Made by a program: the position numbers and the translations under genes. From positions 1 through 64,000 of the forward strand of contig JBKHXF010000025.1 in NCBI GenBank assembly GCA_046566145.1: DNA of 64,000 nucleotides. The letters run 5' to 3'. The notes under the pieces are model-generated. The model made no database searches. It was not told the DNA's origin and saw only the letters and a list, made by a program, of their open reading frames with translations. Shown piece after piece: positions 51,436-59,518 of this stretch (position 1 is its first letter; each line of letters starts with the position of its first letter). This DNA comes from JBKHXF01 sp046566145. Lineage in GTDB: Bacteria > Actinomycetota > Nitriliruptoria > Nitriliruptorales > Nitriliruptoraceae.

Positions 51436-52263
51436 GTGCGCAGGCGCGGGGACGACGACGGTCGGCGGTCCCGCCGACCGGTCCCGCTCGGGTTCCGGAT
51501 CGTCGCGCGCATCGTGATCGTGCTCGTGTCCACGATGCGGTGGCGGGTGACCACCGAGGGGTTGCGCGACGTGCCCGTCGAGGGCGGCGCGGTCATCACG
51601 TGGAACCACACCAGCCACGTCGACTACCTGGTCACGATGTGGGACGTCTACCGACGGCTCGGGCGTGACGTCCGCTTCCTCGCGCTGCGGGAGCTGTGGG
51701 ACAGCCGCGCCTTCGGCTGGGTCCCGCGGTTCGCGAACGCCGTCCCGGTCGACCGGGGCTCGCACGGCGGACGGGCCGGGGCGCTGCGCGACGCCATCGT
51801 CGCCCTCGAGCGGGGCGACCTCGTGATGGTGGCCCCCGAGGGCGGCATCAGCGAGTCGTTCGAGCTGCTGCCCTTCCGGACCGGCGCCGCGCGCATGGCC
51901 CAGCTCGCCGGGGTGCCCATCGTGCCGAGCGTGTCGTGGGGGAGCCACCGGCTTGTGACGACCGGGCACCCGATCCGGCTGCGCCGTGCGTGGCGGATCC
52001 CGGTCGAGGTCCGGTTCGGCGAGCCGATCCACGTCGCTCCCGACGACGACCCCGTCGAGGTGACCGAGCGGGTGCGCCGCACCATGGAGACGATGCTGCA
52101 CGAGGTGCAGGCGCGCTACCCCGACGGGGCGCCCGCCGGCGCGTGGTGGGTGCCGGCGCGCCTCGGGGGCGGGGCGCCACCGCACGACGACGTGCTGCGT
52201 CGGCGTAGGCTCCGGCGCGCCGCCGGCGGCCGTGACCACGGCGAGGAGCGCGCGGCCGGCTGA
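51436..52263 (+). CDS. PlsC-like 1-acylglycerol-3-phosphate acyltransferase (paralogue 1)
   Basis: 275 residues from GTG 51436 (GAGGAG 6 bases upstream; 51415 is an alternative). Acyltransferase motif I NHTSHVDYL (NHx4D, ~50), motif III VMVAPEGGISESFELLPFR (~137) and motif IV VPIVPSVSW (~165). Members of this fold esterify lysophospholipids or other acceptors at the inner membrane face. A hydrophobic helix (~21-37) precedes motif I. The C-terminus carries GAWWVPARLGGGAP, shared with the next gene and in modified form with the one at 55959. Acceptor unknown. Confidence 0.88.
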   Translation: MRRRGDDDGRRSRRPVPLGFRIVARIVIVLVSTMRWRVTTEGLRDVPVEGGAVITWNHTSHVDYLVTMWDVYRRLGRDVRFLALRELWDSRAFGWVPRFANAVPVDRGSHGGRAGALRDAIVALERGDLVMVAPEGGISESFELLPFRTGAARMAQLAGVPIVPSVSWGSHRLVTTGHPIRLRRAWRIPVEVRFGEPIHVAPDDDPVEVTERVRRTMETMLHEVQARYPDGAPAGAWWVPARLGGGAPPHDDVLRRRRLRRAAGGRDHGEERAAG

Positions 52264-52302
52264 GCGACCAGCCCCCCGCCGACGACCCACACGAGGACGT
52301 GC

Positions 52303-53142
52303 GTGTACCGACCGAACCCCGATCCGCGCGTGCCGGACGCGAGCCCCGTCTACCGCTTCGCCGCGGGGGTCGCCTTCTCCACCTTCCACGTGCAGCGTTG
52401 GCGCTTCGACGTCCGAGGGGCCGAGCACCTGCCGGCCACCAGCGGTGCCGTCCTCGCGGCCAACCACGACTCGTTCTGGGACTTCTTCACCGTCGGGCGC
52501 CACGGCTACTACGCCCACGGTCGGCCGCTGCGGATCCTCGCCAAGGAGTCGCTGTTCCGCACGCCCGTCTTCGGGTGGTTGATGCGCCGGGCGGAGCACA
52601 TCCCCGTGCACCGCGGAGCCGGCGCCGACGCCCTGCGCTCCGCGGTCACGGCGCTGCGGGGCGGCGAGCACGTGCTGGTGCTGCCCGAGCAGACCATCTC
52701 CCCGGCGTTCGAGCTGATGGAGTTCAAGACCGGCGCGGCGCGGATGGCCGCGGCCGCCGGCGTCCCGCTCGTGCCGGCCGCGACCTGGGGCAGCCACCGG
52801 TTCCACACGGTGGGCCGCCTGCCGCGCTGGTCGTGGCGGCTGCCCGTCACCGTCGCCTACGGCGCGCCGCTGCACCCGACGCCGGACGACGATCCCGTCG
52901 AGGTCACCCACGAGCTGCGCACCGCCGTCGCGGCGCTGCTCGACGACGCCGTGCGCAGCTACCCCGACGGGACCCCCGCTGGCGCCTGGTGGGTCCCGGC
53001 GCGGTACGGCGGCGGGGCCCCGACGCCCGACGCGGCGCGGGAGTACCTCGACGAGCTCGCCGCCGAGTGGCGCCGCACCCATCCCGACGGCGCACGCCCG
53101 GACGCGGACGGACCGGACGACGGCGACGCCCGGGCGAGCTGA
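52303..53142 (+). CDS. PlsC-like acyltransferase (paralogue 2)
   Basis: 279 residues, GTG 52303 with GAGGAC just upstream. Motif I NHDSFWDFF (~53), RRAEHIPVHRGAG, motif III LVLPEQTISPAFELMEFK (~127) and motif IV VPLVPAATWGSHRF (~155). The protein is clearly paralogous to the gene 39 bp upstream, including GAWWVPARYGGGAP near the end. A charged tail of ~35 residues follows. The two probably form an operon and act on related lipid acceptors. Confidence 0.88.
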   Translation: MYRPNPDPRVPDASPVYRFAAGVAFSTFHVQRWRFDVRGAEHLPATSGAVLAANHDSFWDFFTVGRHGYYAHGRPLRILAKESLFRTPVFGWLMRRAEHIPVHRGAGADALRSAVTALRGGEHVLVLPEQTISPAFELMEFKTGAARMAAAAGVPLVPAATWGSHRFHTVGRLPRWSWRLPVTVAYGAPLHPTPDDDPVEVTHELRTAVAALLDDAVRSYPDGTPAGAWWVPARYGGGAPTPDAAREYLDELAAEWRRTHPDGARPDADGPDDGDARAS

Positions 53143-53157
53143 GCCCGCCCGGGCGTC
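53125..53157 (+). terminator. Hairpin terminator between convergent acyltransferase and rocD
   Basis: Perfect 12-bp stem GACGCCCGGGCG / CGCCCGGGCGTC. The 9-base loop includes the TGA stop of the acyltransferase. It could terminate either strand. Confidence 0.7.
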
Positions 53158-53178
53158 GGTCCGTGGGACGTCGGTGGG

Positions 53179-54417
53179 TCAGCCGGCGGTGACGTCCGCG
53201 ATGGCCTGTCGCAGCGTCTCGACGAGCAGGTCGACGTCGTCCTCCGAGATCGTCAGGGGCGGCGCGAGGCGCACCGTGGTCTCGTGGGTGTCCTTCGCCA
53301 GCACGCCGAGCTCCAGCATCCGCTCGCACACGGTGCGGGCGCGCAGGCCGCCGGCGAGGTCCACCCCGGCCCACAGGCCGCGGACCCGGAACCCGGCGAC
53401 GTGCTCCCGCGGGAGCGTCGCGAGCCCGGCGGCGAGCCGCTCGCCGAGCCGGCCGGCGCGCTCCTGCCACTCGCCGGTGGTCAGCATCGCCACGACCTCG
53501 GCGCCGACCGCGCACGCCAGCGGGTTGCCGCCGAACGTGGAGCCGTGCGAGCCGGGCGTGAACACGTCCATGACGTCCCGCCGGCCGACCACGGCGGACA
53601 CGGGGACGACCCCGCCACCCAGCGCCTTGCCGAGCACGTACAGGTCGGGCGTGACGCCCTCGTGCTCGCAGGCGAAGGTGCGGCCGGTGCGGCCGAGGCC
53701 CGACTGGATCTCGTCCGCGACGAACAGCACGCCGTGGCGGTCACAGGTCTCGCGCACCGCACGCAGGTAGCCGTCCGGGGGGATGAGCACGCCGGCCTCG
53801 CCCTGGATCGGCTCGATCAGGACGGCGACGACGGTCTCGTCCATCGCCGCCTCGAGCGCCTCGGCGTCGCCGTAGGGGACGTGGCGGAACCCGGGCGTGA
53901 AGGGGCCGAAGTCGGCCTGCGCGTCCGGGTCGGTCGAGAAACCGACGATGGTGGTGGTGCGGCCGTGGAAGTTGCCCTCCGCGACGACGATGGTGGCCTG
54001 GTCGGCGCGGACACCCTTGACGCGGTACCCCCAGCGGCGAGCGGTCTTGATGGCCGTCTCGACCGCCTCGGCCCCGGTGTTCATGGGCAGGACGACGTCC
54101 ATGCCGCAGAGCGCCGCGAGGCCCTCGCAGAACTCGGCGAAGCGGTCGTGGTAGAAGGCGCGGCTGGTGAGCGTGAGGCGCTCCAGCTGCTCGCGGGCCG
54201 CGGCGACCAGCCGCGGGTTGGCGTGGCCGAAGTTCAGGGCCGAGTACCCGGCGAGGGCGTCGAGGTAGCGACGGCCGTCCACGTCGGTGACCCAGCCGCC
54301 GTCCGCGGCTGCGATCACCACGGGCAGCGGGTGGTAGTTGTGGGCCGTGTGGGCGTCGAGCGCGGCGACGCGCGCCTCGCGGGTCGCGATCGACTCGGTG
54401 GTCGTGTCGGTGCTCAC
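53179..54417 (-). CDS. rocD: Ornithine aminotransferase
   Basis: 412 residues from GTG 54417. PLP fold-type I class III aminotransferase: DALAGYSALNFGHANPRLVA (~50-69), NTGAEAVETAIKTARRWGY (~115), the aspartate in FVADEIQSGLGRTG (~233) and the PLP-Lys in VLGKALGGGVVPVS (~262). It converts ornithine plus 2-oxoglutarate to glutamate semialdehyde. The start overlaps the stop of the dimethylargininase-like gene, so the pair acts in sequence on arginine-derived compounds. Confidence 0.94.
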   Translation of the reverse strand: MSTDTTTESIATREARVAALDAHTAHNYHPLPVVIAAADGGWVTDVDGRRYLDALAGYSALNFGHANPRLVAAAREQLERLTLTSRAFYHDRFAEFCEGLAALCGMDVVLPMNTGAEAVETAIKTARRWGYRVKGVRADQATIVVAEGNFHGRTTTIVGFSTDPDAQADFGPFTPGFRHVPYGDAEALEAAMDETVVAVLIEPIQGEAGVLIPPDGYLRAVRETCDRHGVLFVADEIQSGLGRTGRTFACEHEGVTPDLYVLGKALGGGVVPVSAVVGRRDVMDVFTPGSHGSTFGGNPLACAVGAEVVAMLTTGEWQERAGRLGERLAAGLATLPREHVAGFRVRGLWAGVDLAGGLRARTVCERMLELGVLAKDTHETTVRLAPPLTISEDDVDLLVETLRQAIADVTAG

Positions 54418-55274
54418 GCGGGGACCTCCTGTGCGACGTCGTCGCGGCCCTCGGCGACCGCCGGGACCGGTCGGATCTCCAGGGTGCAGCACTTCGGGCC
54501 GCCCCCGGCCTTCAGCAGCTCGGACAGGTCGACCTCGATCGGGGAGAAGCCCCGGTCGGCGAGGTCGTCGGCGAAGCGCGTCGTGCCGGCGGGGATGACC
54601 ACGTTGCGCCCGTCGGACACGGCGTTGCAGGCGAGGATCGCGGCGTCGTCGGGGTGCACGAGCACCGCGTCCGGGTAGCGGCGGGCGAGCTCCTCGCGGC
54701 CGGCGTCGGAGAACGCCTCCGGCAGGTACGCGATGGTGGTGCGGTCGAGGACGCACAGCGCGGTGTCGAGGTGGTAGTAGCGCGGGTCCACGAGCTCGAG
54801 GCTGACGACCTCGCGGCCGGTCACGTCGGCGACCCAGCGGTGGGCGGCGACGTCGGTGCGGAAGCCGGTGCCGGCGAGCACGACGTCGTCGGAGACCAGC
54901 AGGTCGCCCTCGCCCTCGATGGTGTGCTCGGGCAGGTGGACGCGGGGGAAGCCGTTGGCGCGCAGCCAGTCGGCGTAGTGGTCGGCCTCCGCGGCCCGCT
55001 CCGGGTGGCGGAACCGCGATCCGAGGGCGATGCCGTCGATCACCACGGCGCCGTTGGCCGCGAACACCATGTCGGGCAGCCCCTCGACCGGGGTGATCGT
55101 GTCCACGCGGTGGCCGAGCATCCGGTACGCGTCCGCGAGGGTGGTCCACTGCACCAGGGCGAGCTCGACGTCGACGCCGGCGTCGGGATCCATCCACGGG
55201 TTGATGGCGTAGGTGACGGCGAAGTGGGTGGGCGGGCACATCAGGTAGTGCCGCGGGCGGGCCACGCGCTGCAT
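54414..55274 (-). CDS. Dimethylargininase/arginine deiminase-type amidinohydrolase
   Basis: 286 residues from ATG 55274 with AGGAGG upstream. Amidinotransferase-superfamily fold: MCPPTHFAVTYAINPWMD (~16), the FAANGAVVIDG segment (~75), a catalytic Glu/His region GEGDLLVSDD and YYHLDTALCVLD (His, ~170), and the nucleophile Cys near GGGPKCCTLEIRP (~263). It could release dimethylamine or ammonia from an arginine derivative, giving citrulline, or act on arginine to yield ornithine in this operon context. The exact substrate is open. It is divergent from an AsnC regulator. Confidence 0.82.
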   Translation of the reverse strand: MQRVARPRHYLMCPPTHFAVTYAINPWMDPDAGVDVELALVQWTTLADAYRMLGHRVDTITPVEGLPDMVFAANGAVVIDGIALGSRFRHPERAAEADHYADWLRANGFPRVHLPEHTIEGEGDLLVSDDVVLAGTGFRTDVAAHRWVADVTGREVVSLELVDPRYYHLDTALCVLDRTTIAYLPEAFSDAGREELARRYPDAVLVHPDDAAILACNAVSDGRNVVIPAGTTRFADDLADRGFSPIEVDLSELLKAGGGPKCCTLEIRPVPAVAEGRDDVAQEVPA

Positions 55275-55416
55275 GGACGGCCTCCTCTCGGGGTCTCGGC
55301 TCGGACGAGGTCGACGAGCGTCGGGGTGACGCGAGGACGGGCGTCGACCGCCGGCGGACACGCCGGGAGGACGACGCGAGGTGCGGGGACGACGGTACGG
55401 CCCCCCGACCCTCCGC

Positions 55417-55422
55417 TACCGT
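55417..55422 (+). promoter_or_regulatory. Candidate -10 element (TACCGT) for the AsnC regulator
   Basis: TACCGT, 35 bases before TTG 55452, in the divergent gap. Confidence 0.45.
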
Positions 55423-55451
55423 TGCTCCATCACCGTTCGAGGAGCACTTCG

Positions 55452-55913
55452 TTGCGCATGGATGACATCGACCGTCGGATCGTTGCGTCCCTGAGCGAAG
55501 AGGGGCGCGCGAGCTATCGCGAGATCGGTGAGCTCGTCGGGCTGTCCGCGCCGGCGGTGAAGCGTCGCGTCGACCGGTTGCTCGACGAGGGCGTCATCGA
55601 GGGCTTCTCGGCGGTCGTGGACCCGCGGGCGGTCGGCTGGGGCGCCGAGGCGTTCGTCGAGCTGTTCGCGATCGGCCGGACGCCGCCGCACCGCATCCGC
55701 ACCGCGCTGGCCAAGCACCCGGAGGTGGTCGCCGCCTACACCGTCACGGGGGAGGCCGACGCGCTGGTCCACGTGCGCGTCGAGGACACCGCGCACCTCG
55801 AGCGGACCCTCGAGGCCATCCGGGACGAGGACTTCGTGACCCAGACCCGCTCCACGGTGGTGCTGTCGCGGCTGCTCGAACGCGGCAGCCGGCTCGGCGG
55901 CGCCGGCGCCTGA
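55452..55913 (+). CDS. Lrp/AsnC-family transcriptional regulator
   Basis: 153 residues from TTG 55452, 7 bases after GAGGAG; ATG 55458 is possible but its spacing is 13. The N-terminal winged helix has MDDIDRRIVASLSEEGRASY and IGELVGLSAPAVKRRVDRLL (~28-47), followed by an AsnC/RAM ligand domain (VVAAYTVTGEADALVHVRVE). It is divergent from the dimethylargininase-rocD operon and probably controls it in response to arginine or ornithine. That pairing is typical of local AsnC regulators. Confidence 0.93.
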   Translation: MRMDDIDRRIVASLSEEGRASYREIGELVGLSAPAVKRRVDRLLDEGVIEGFSAVVDPRAVGWGAEAFVELFAIGRTPPHRIRTALAKHPEVVAAYTVTGEADALVHVRVEDTAHLERTLEAIRDEDFVTQTRSTVVLSRLLERGSRLGGAGA

Positions 55914-55944
55914 CGGACGGTGGGGGAGGGGCGGGGCCGCCGGC

Positions 55945-55950
55945 TACCGT
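55945..55950 (+). promoter_or_regulatory. Candidate -10 element (TACCGT), 8 bases before an ATG
   Basis: TACCGT ends 8 bases before ATG 55959, so transcription from it would begin at or beside the start codon. Confidence 0.45.
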
Positions 55951-55958
55951 CCCGCCCC

Positions 55959-56717
55959 ATGGACCGTCTCAAGAGTGAGTTCGCCTACCGGCTCGTCGCC
56001 GGCACCATCCGGCTGTTCCTGGCCGGCGTCCAGCGCTGGCGCTGGCGCGTCACCGGCATGGAGCACGTGCCGCCGGGCGCCGCGATCCTCGCGTTCAACC
56101 ACATCTCGTACACCGACGCGTTCGTGACGGGCCTCCCGCTCGTCGCCGAGGGGCGCCGGCCGCGGTTCCTGGTGAAGCGCGAGCTGTTCTCGTGGCCCGT
56201 CATCGGCTGGCTCGCGAAGACGGCGAAGATGATCCCGGTCGGGCGGGGCGATCGCACGGCCCGCGCCCAGGCGCTCGACGAGGCGATCTCGTTCCTCGAG
56301 GCCGGTGAGCTCGTCCTCATCGCGCCGGAGCAGACCATCTCGAGGTCGTTCGAGCTGCTGCCGCTGCGCACGGGGGCCGTCCGCATCGCCCAGCAGGCGG
56401 GCGTGCCGATCGTGCCGAGCGCGAACTGGGGCAGCCAGCGCTTCATGACCAAGGGCCGCCCGCGGCAGTGGCGCTTCCGGCTCCCGGTCGAGGTCGCCTA
56501 CGGCGAGCCGTTCCACGTCGGCCCCGACGACGACCCGGCCGAGGTCACGTCCCGCCTCGAGGCGGCCATGCGGGAGCTGCTCGAGGAGTGCATGGCGCGC
56601 TACCCCGACACCCCGGTGCCCGGCGACGACTGGTGGCAGCCGGCCCGGCTCGGTGGGACCGCGCCGGACCACGCGACCGTCGTCGCCGAGCACGAGGCCC
56701 GCGGCGACCTCGCCTGA
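55959..56717 (+). CDS. PlsC-like acyltransferase (paralogue 3)
   Basis: 252 residues from ATG 55959; no ribosome site, but a candidate -10 just upstream suggests a leaderless transcript. Motif I NHISYTDAFVTG (~48), IPVGRGDRTARAQALDEA, motif III LIAPEQTISRSFELLPLR (~125) and motif IV VPIVPSANWGSQRF (~152). Closest in window to the pair at 51.4-53.1 kb, with a diverged C-terminal DDWWQPARLGGTAP. Phospholipid or other acyl acceptor unknown. Confidence 0.9.
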   Translation: MDRLKSEFAYRLVAGTIRLFLAGVQRWRWRVTGMEHVPPGAAILAFNHISYTDAFVTGLPLVAEGRRPRFLVKRELFSWPVIGWLAKTAKMIPVGRGDRTARAQALDEAISFLEAGELVLIAPEQTISRSFELLPLRTGAVRIAQQAGVPIVPSANWGSQRFMTKGRPRQWRFRLPVEVAYGEPFHVGPDDDPAEVTSRLEAAMRELLEECMARYPDTPVPGDDWWQPARLGGTAPDHATVVAEHEARGDLA

Positions 56718-56723
56718 CGCGGC

Positions 56724-57611
56724 TCAGCCGCGCGCCGCGATCGCCTCGGCGACGGCGAGCGTGCGGCGGGCCTGCTCGACGTGCAGGTTCTCGATCATGC
56801 GCCCGTCGACGGTGACGACGCCGCGGCCCTCGCGCTCGGCCTCCTCGAAGGCGGCGATGACCTTCTCGGCGTGGGCGACCGCCTCGTCGGTCGGCGCCCA
56901 GGTGCGGTTGCACGGCTCGAGCTGCTTCGGGTGGATCAGCGTCTTGCCGTCGAACCCGAGCCGTCGGCCCTGGACGCACTCCGCCTCGAAGCCGTCGGCG
57001 TCGTCGAGGTCGTTGAAGACCCCGTCGAGGATGACCTTGCCGGCGATGCGCGCCGCGGTGACGCACGCCGACAGCCCGTACTGCAGCGGCGCGCGGCCGG
57101 GGACGTGCTCGGCGCGCAGCTCCTTGACGAGGTCGTTGGTGCCCATGACCAGCACGGCCAGGCGGGGGTGCGACGCGATCTCGACGGCGTTCGCGACGGC
57201 GAGCGGCGTCTCGAGCATCGCCCAGACGGCGAGCTCCGCCGGTGCGCCGGCAGCGCGCAGCGCCGCGTCGACGCGCTCCACGTCCGCCCGGGTGTCGACC
57301 TTGGGGACGACGATCGCCGCGGCGCCGGAGGTGGCGATGGCGGTCACGTCGTCGTCGTGCCAGCGCGTGCCGATGCCGTTGGCGCGGATGGTCACCTCTC
57401 GGTGCCCGTAGGCGCCGGAGGCCGCCGCGGCGCAGACGCGGGCACGCGCCTCCTCCTTGGCGTCGGGGGCGACGGCGTCCTCGAGGTCGAGGATCAGCGC
57501 ATCGGCGTCGAGGCCCTGGGCCTTCTCGAGGGCGCGCTCGTTCGCGCCCGGCATGTAGAGGACGCTGCGGCGGGGGCGGAGGTCGTCGGCGGGTTCGGGT
57601 GCGGCGGTCAT
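56724..57611 (-). CDS. HpcH/HpaI aldolase-fold, CitE/Mcl2-like protein
   Basis: 295 residues from ATG 57611. RRSVLYMPGANERALEKAQ (~14-32), LILDLEDAVAPDAKEEAR (~38) with the metal-binding Glu/Asp, VPKVDTRADVE, AMLETPLAVANAVEIA (~137) and FDGKTLIHPKQLEPCN (~218). This group includes citrate-lyase beta-like, citramalyl-CoA lyase and malyl-CoA thioesterase (Mcl2) proteins. It lies 28 bp downstream of a malyl-CoA lyase gene on the same strand. A malyl-CoA thioesterase or second lyase role is the best guess. Confidence 0.85.
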   Translation of the reverse strand: MTAAPEPADDLRPRRSVLYMPGANERALEKAQGLDADALILDLEDAVAPDAKEEARARVCAAAASGAYGHREVTIRANGIGTRWHDDDVTAIATSGAAAIVVPKVDTRADVERVDAALRAAGAPAELAVWAMLETPLAVANAVEIASHPRLAVLVMGTNDLVKELRAEHVPGRAPLQYGLSACVTAARIAGKVILDGVFNDLDDADGFEAECVQGRRLGFDGKTLIHPKQLEPCNRTWAPTDEAVAHAEKVIAAFEEAEREGRGVVTVDGRMIENLHVEQARRTLAVAEAIAARG

Positions 57612-57639
57612 CGTCGGGGCCTCGTGGGTCGCGGTGCGG

Positions 57640-58713
57640 TCAGAGGTCGTAGGCGGCGGCGAGCTCGGCGTCGCGGGCGGCGAGCCGGCGGGCGAGGTCG
57701 AGCACGACCTGGCACTGCTTGTAGGTCGCGTCGTCCTGCATCTTCCCATCGATCATGACGGCGCCGGCGCCGGTCTCGCCCATGGCGTCGACGACCTGCT
57801 TCGCCCAGGCCACCTCGGCGGGCTCCGGGGAGAACACCCGTCGCGCGATGTCGATCTGCACCGGGTGCAGCGTCCAGGTGCCGACGCAGCCGAGCAGGTA
57901 GGCGTTGCGGAACTGGTCCTCGCAGGCGACGACGTCCTTGATGTCGCCGAACGGGCCGTAGTAGGGGAGGATCCCCGCGAGCGCGCAGGCGTCCACCATG
58001 CGGGAGACGGTGTAGTGCCACAGGTCCTGCTGGGCGGTGGCGCGGCGCTCGTCCTCGAACACGCCGGCCTCGACGGGGTCCTGCCGCACGAGGTAGCCGG
58101 GGTGGCCGCCACCGACGCGGGTGGTCTTCATCCGCCGGCTCGCGGCGAGGTCGGCCGGGCCGAGCGAGATGCCCTGCATCCGCGGCGAGGCGAGCGCGAT
58201 CTCCTCGACGTTCGCGACCCCGCGGGCGGTCTCGAGGATGGCGTGGAAGAGGATCGGGCGGTCCAGCCCGGCGCGCGCCTCGAGCTGGGCGACGAGCCGG
58301 TCGAGGTAGTGGATGTCCTCGGCGCCCTCGACCTTGGGGACCATGATCACGTCGAGGTTGGCGCCGATCTCGGTCACCAGCGTGGTGACGTCGTCGAGGA
58401 CCCACGGGGAGTCGAGCGCGTTGACCCGGGTCCACAGCTGGGTGGTGGCGTCGGGGCCGCCGAGCCCCGGGTTGTCCCGGCTGACCTGCACGAGGCCCTG
58501 TCGGGCGGCCTCCTTGTTGTCCACGAGGATCGCGTCCTCGAGGTTGCCGAGCAGCACGTCGGCCTGCTCCGCCATGGCCGGGACCTTGGCGACCATCTTC
58601 TCGTTGCTCGGGTCGAAGAAGTGGATCGACCGCGAGGGGCGGAAGGGGATCTCGGTCAGCGGCTCGGGGGCGCCGATGGCGAGCGGGCGGAAGAAGTCCT
58701 TGGGCGAGCGCAC
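57640..58713 (-). CDS. mcl: L-malyl-CoA/beta-methylmalyl-CoA lyase
   Basis: 357 residues from GTG 58713 with GAGGAC upstream. The sequence closely follows the Chloroflexus-type malyl-CoA lyase as I remember it: FRPLAIGAPEPLTEIPFRPS (~8), GNLEDAILVDNKEAARQGL (~57), WVLDDVTTLV, LDVIMVPKVEGAEDIHYLD (~105), MKTTRVGGGHPGYLV (~190), FGDIKDVVACEDQFRNAYLL and MIDGKMQDDATYKQ. It cleaves malyl-CoA and methylmalyl-CoA to glyoxylate plus acyl-CoA, or the reverse. With the adjacent CitE-like and MaoC genes it suggests C2/C3 acyl-CoA assimilation or itaconate/mesaconate metabolism. Confidence 0.93.
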   Translation of the reverse strand: MRSPKDFFRPLAIGAPEPLTEIPFRPSRSIHFFDPSNEKMVAKVPAMAEQADVLLGNLEDAILVDNKEAARQGLVQVSRDNPGLGGPDATTQLWTRVNALDSPWVLDDVTTLVTEIGANLDVIMVPKVEGAEDIHYLDRLVAQLEARAGLDRPILFHAILETARGVANVEEIALASPRMQGISLGPADLAASRRMKTTRVGGGHPGYLVRQDPVEAGVFEDERRATAQQDLWHYTVSRMVDACALAGILPYYGPFGDIKDVVACEDQFRNAYLLGCVGTWTLHPVQIDIARRVFSPEPAEVAWAKQVVDAMGETGAGAVMIDGKMQDDATYKQCQVVLDLARRLAARDAELAAAYDL

Positions 58714-58768
58714 GTGGGTGTCCTCGTCGGCGGGCGGAGGGCGTCGGTGGCCGGGGGCGGCAGCGCGG

Positions 58769-58774
58769 ACGCTA
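58769..58774 (-). promoter_or_regulatory. Candidate -10 element (TAGCGT) for mcl
   Basis: TAGCGT on the minus strand, 55 bases before GTG 58713, in the 178-bp divergent mcl/MaoC gap. Confidence 0.35.
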
Positions 58775-58891
58775 GTTGCGGGTCCCCGTGCCCCACGAAC
58801 CGAGGACCCGGCCGGTGGTCGGCTTGCACCGGCGCGGGGCGCCCCGACAGGATGCGACCCTCCCACCCGCCACCCACACGGAGCACCCGCG

Positions 58892-59398
58892 ATGCCCACC
58901 GCCGACTTCGGCCGCTACCTCGAGGACTTCGAGGTCGGGGACGTCTACAAGCACTGGCCCGGGAAGACGATCACGCAGGCGGAGGACATCCTCTTCTGCT
59001 CGATCACGATGAACCAGCACCCGCTGCACTCGGACGACAACTACGCCGCCGCGGCGACGCCGCACGGCAAGGCGATGGTGGTCGGCAACCTCGTCTACTC
59101 GATCGTGCTCGGGCAGTCCGTGCCGGACGTGTCGGGTCGCGCCATCGCGAACCTCGAGATCGAGAGCCTCAAGCACGCGAACCCGACGTTCCACGGCGAC
59201 ACGATCTACTCGGAGACCGAGGTCCTCGAGAAGCGCGAGTCGCGGTCGAAGCCGGACCGCGGGATCGTGAAGGTACGGACCATCGGCTACAAGCAGGACG
59301 GCACGGTCGTGTGCGAGTTCACCCGCAGCGTCCTGGTCCCCCGCCGCGGCCACGGCTTCGACGGGCACGTCGGCCGCCCCGAGCCGAAGACCGACTGA
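58892..59398 (+). CDS. MaoC-family (R)-enoyl-CoA hydratase
   Basis: 168 residues from ATG 58892. Single hot-dog domain; FGRYLEDFEVGDVYKHWPGK, then the hydratase motif region FCSITMNQHPLHSDDNYAAA (~38-57) with the catalytic Asp/His equivalent, and FHGDTIYSETEVLEKRESRS. It adds water to a 2-enoyl-CoA. Divergent from mcl with a 178-bp gap; mesaconyl-CoA or a related methyl-branched enoyl-CoA is a likely substrate by context. Double-domain mesaconyl-CoA hydratases are about twice this length, so the match is only functional. The last codons are duplicated downstream. Confidence 0.85.
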   Translation: MPTADFGRYLEDFEVGDVYKHWPGKTITQAEDILFCSITMNQHPLHSDDNYAAAATPHGKAMVVGNLVYSIVLGQSVPDVSGRAIANLEIESLKHANPTFHGDTIYSETEVLEKRESRSKPDRGIVKVRTIGYKQDGTVVCEFTRSVLVPRRGHGFDGHVGRPEPKTD

Positions 59399-59478
59399 CG
59401 CCGTTGGCCCGCTCGCTTCGGCGAGGCAGGGCGGCCGCCCTCGGTCAGCCCGCCCCGAGCCGAAGACCGACTGACGCC
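59374..59478 (+). repeat. 29-bp direct repeat duplicating the MaoC gene end
   Basis: 59374-59402 and 59450-59478 are identical over 29 bases, beginning CCGCCCCGAGCCGAAGACC and running through the TGA stop to ACGCC. The 47 bases between them contain a UUCG hairpin and a GGGCGGCCGCCC palindrome. Confidence 0.85.
59412..59425 (+). terminator. UUCG-tetraloop hairpin between repeat copies
   Basis: CTCGC-TTCG-GCGAG, a 5-bp stem with a stable tetraloop, 14 bases after the MaoC stop. A possible terminator; there is no T-tract. Confidence 0.4.
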
Positions 59479-59518
59479 CTCCGGTGGGGTACGAAGGGCC
59501 CTGCCGACAGGAGCCCGC

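Noticed and set aside
50700..53082. Upstream extension of the receiver-kinase frame to 1182 codons on the minus strand
   Set aside because: Only residues from ATG 50658 on match known domains; the rest is antisense to two acyltransferase genes and the membrane sensor region.
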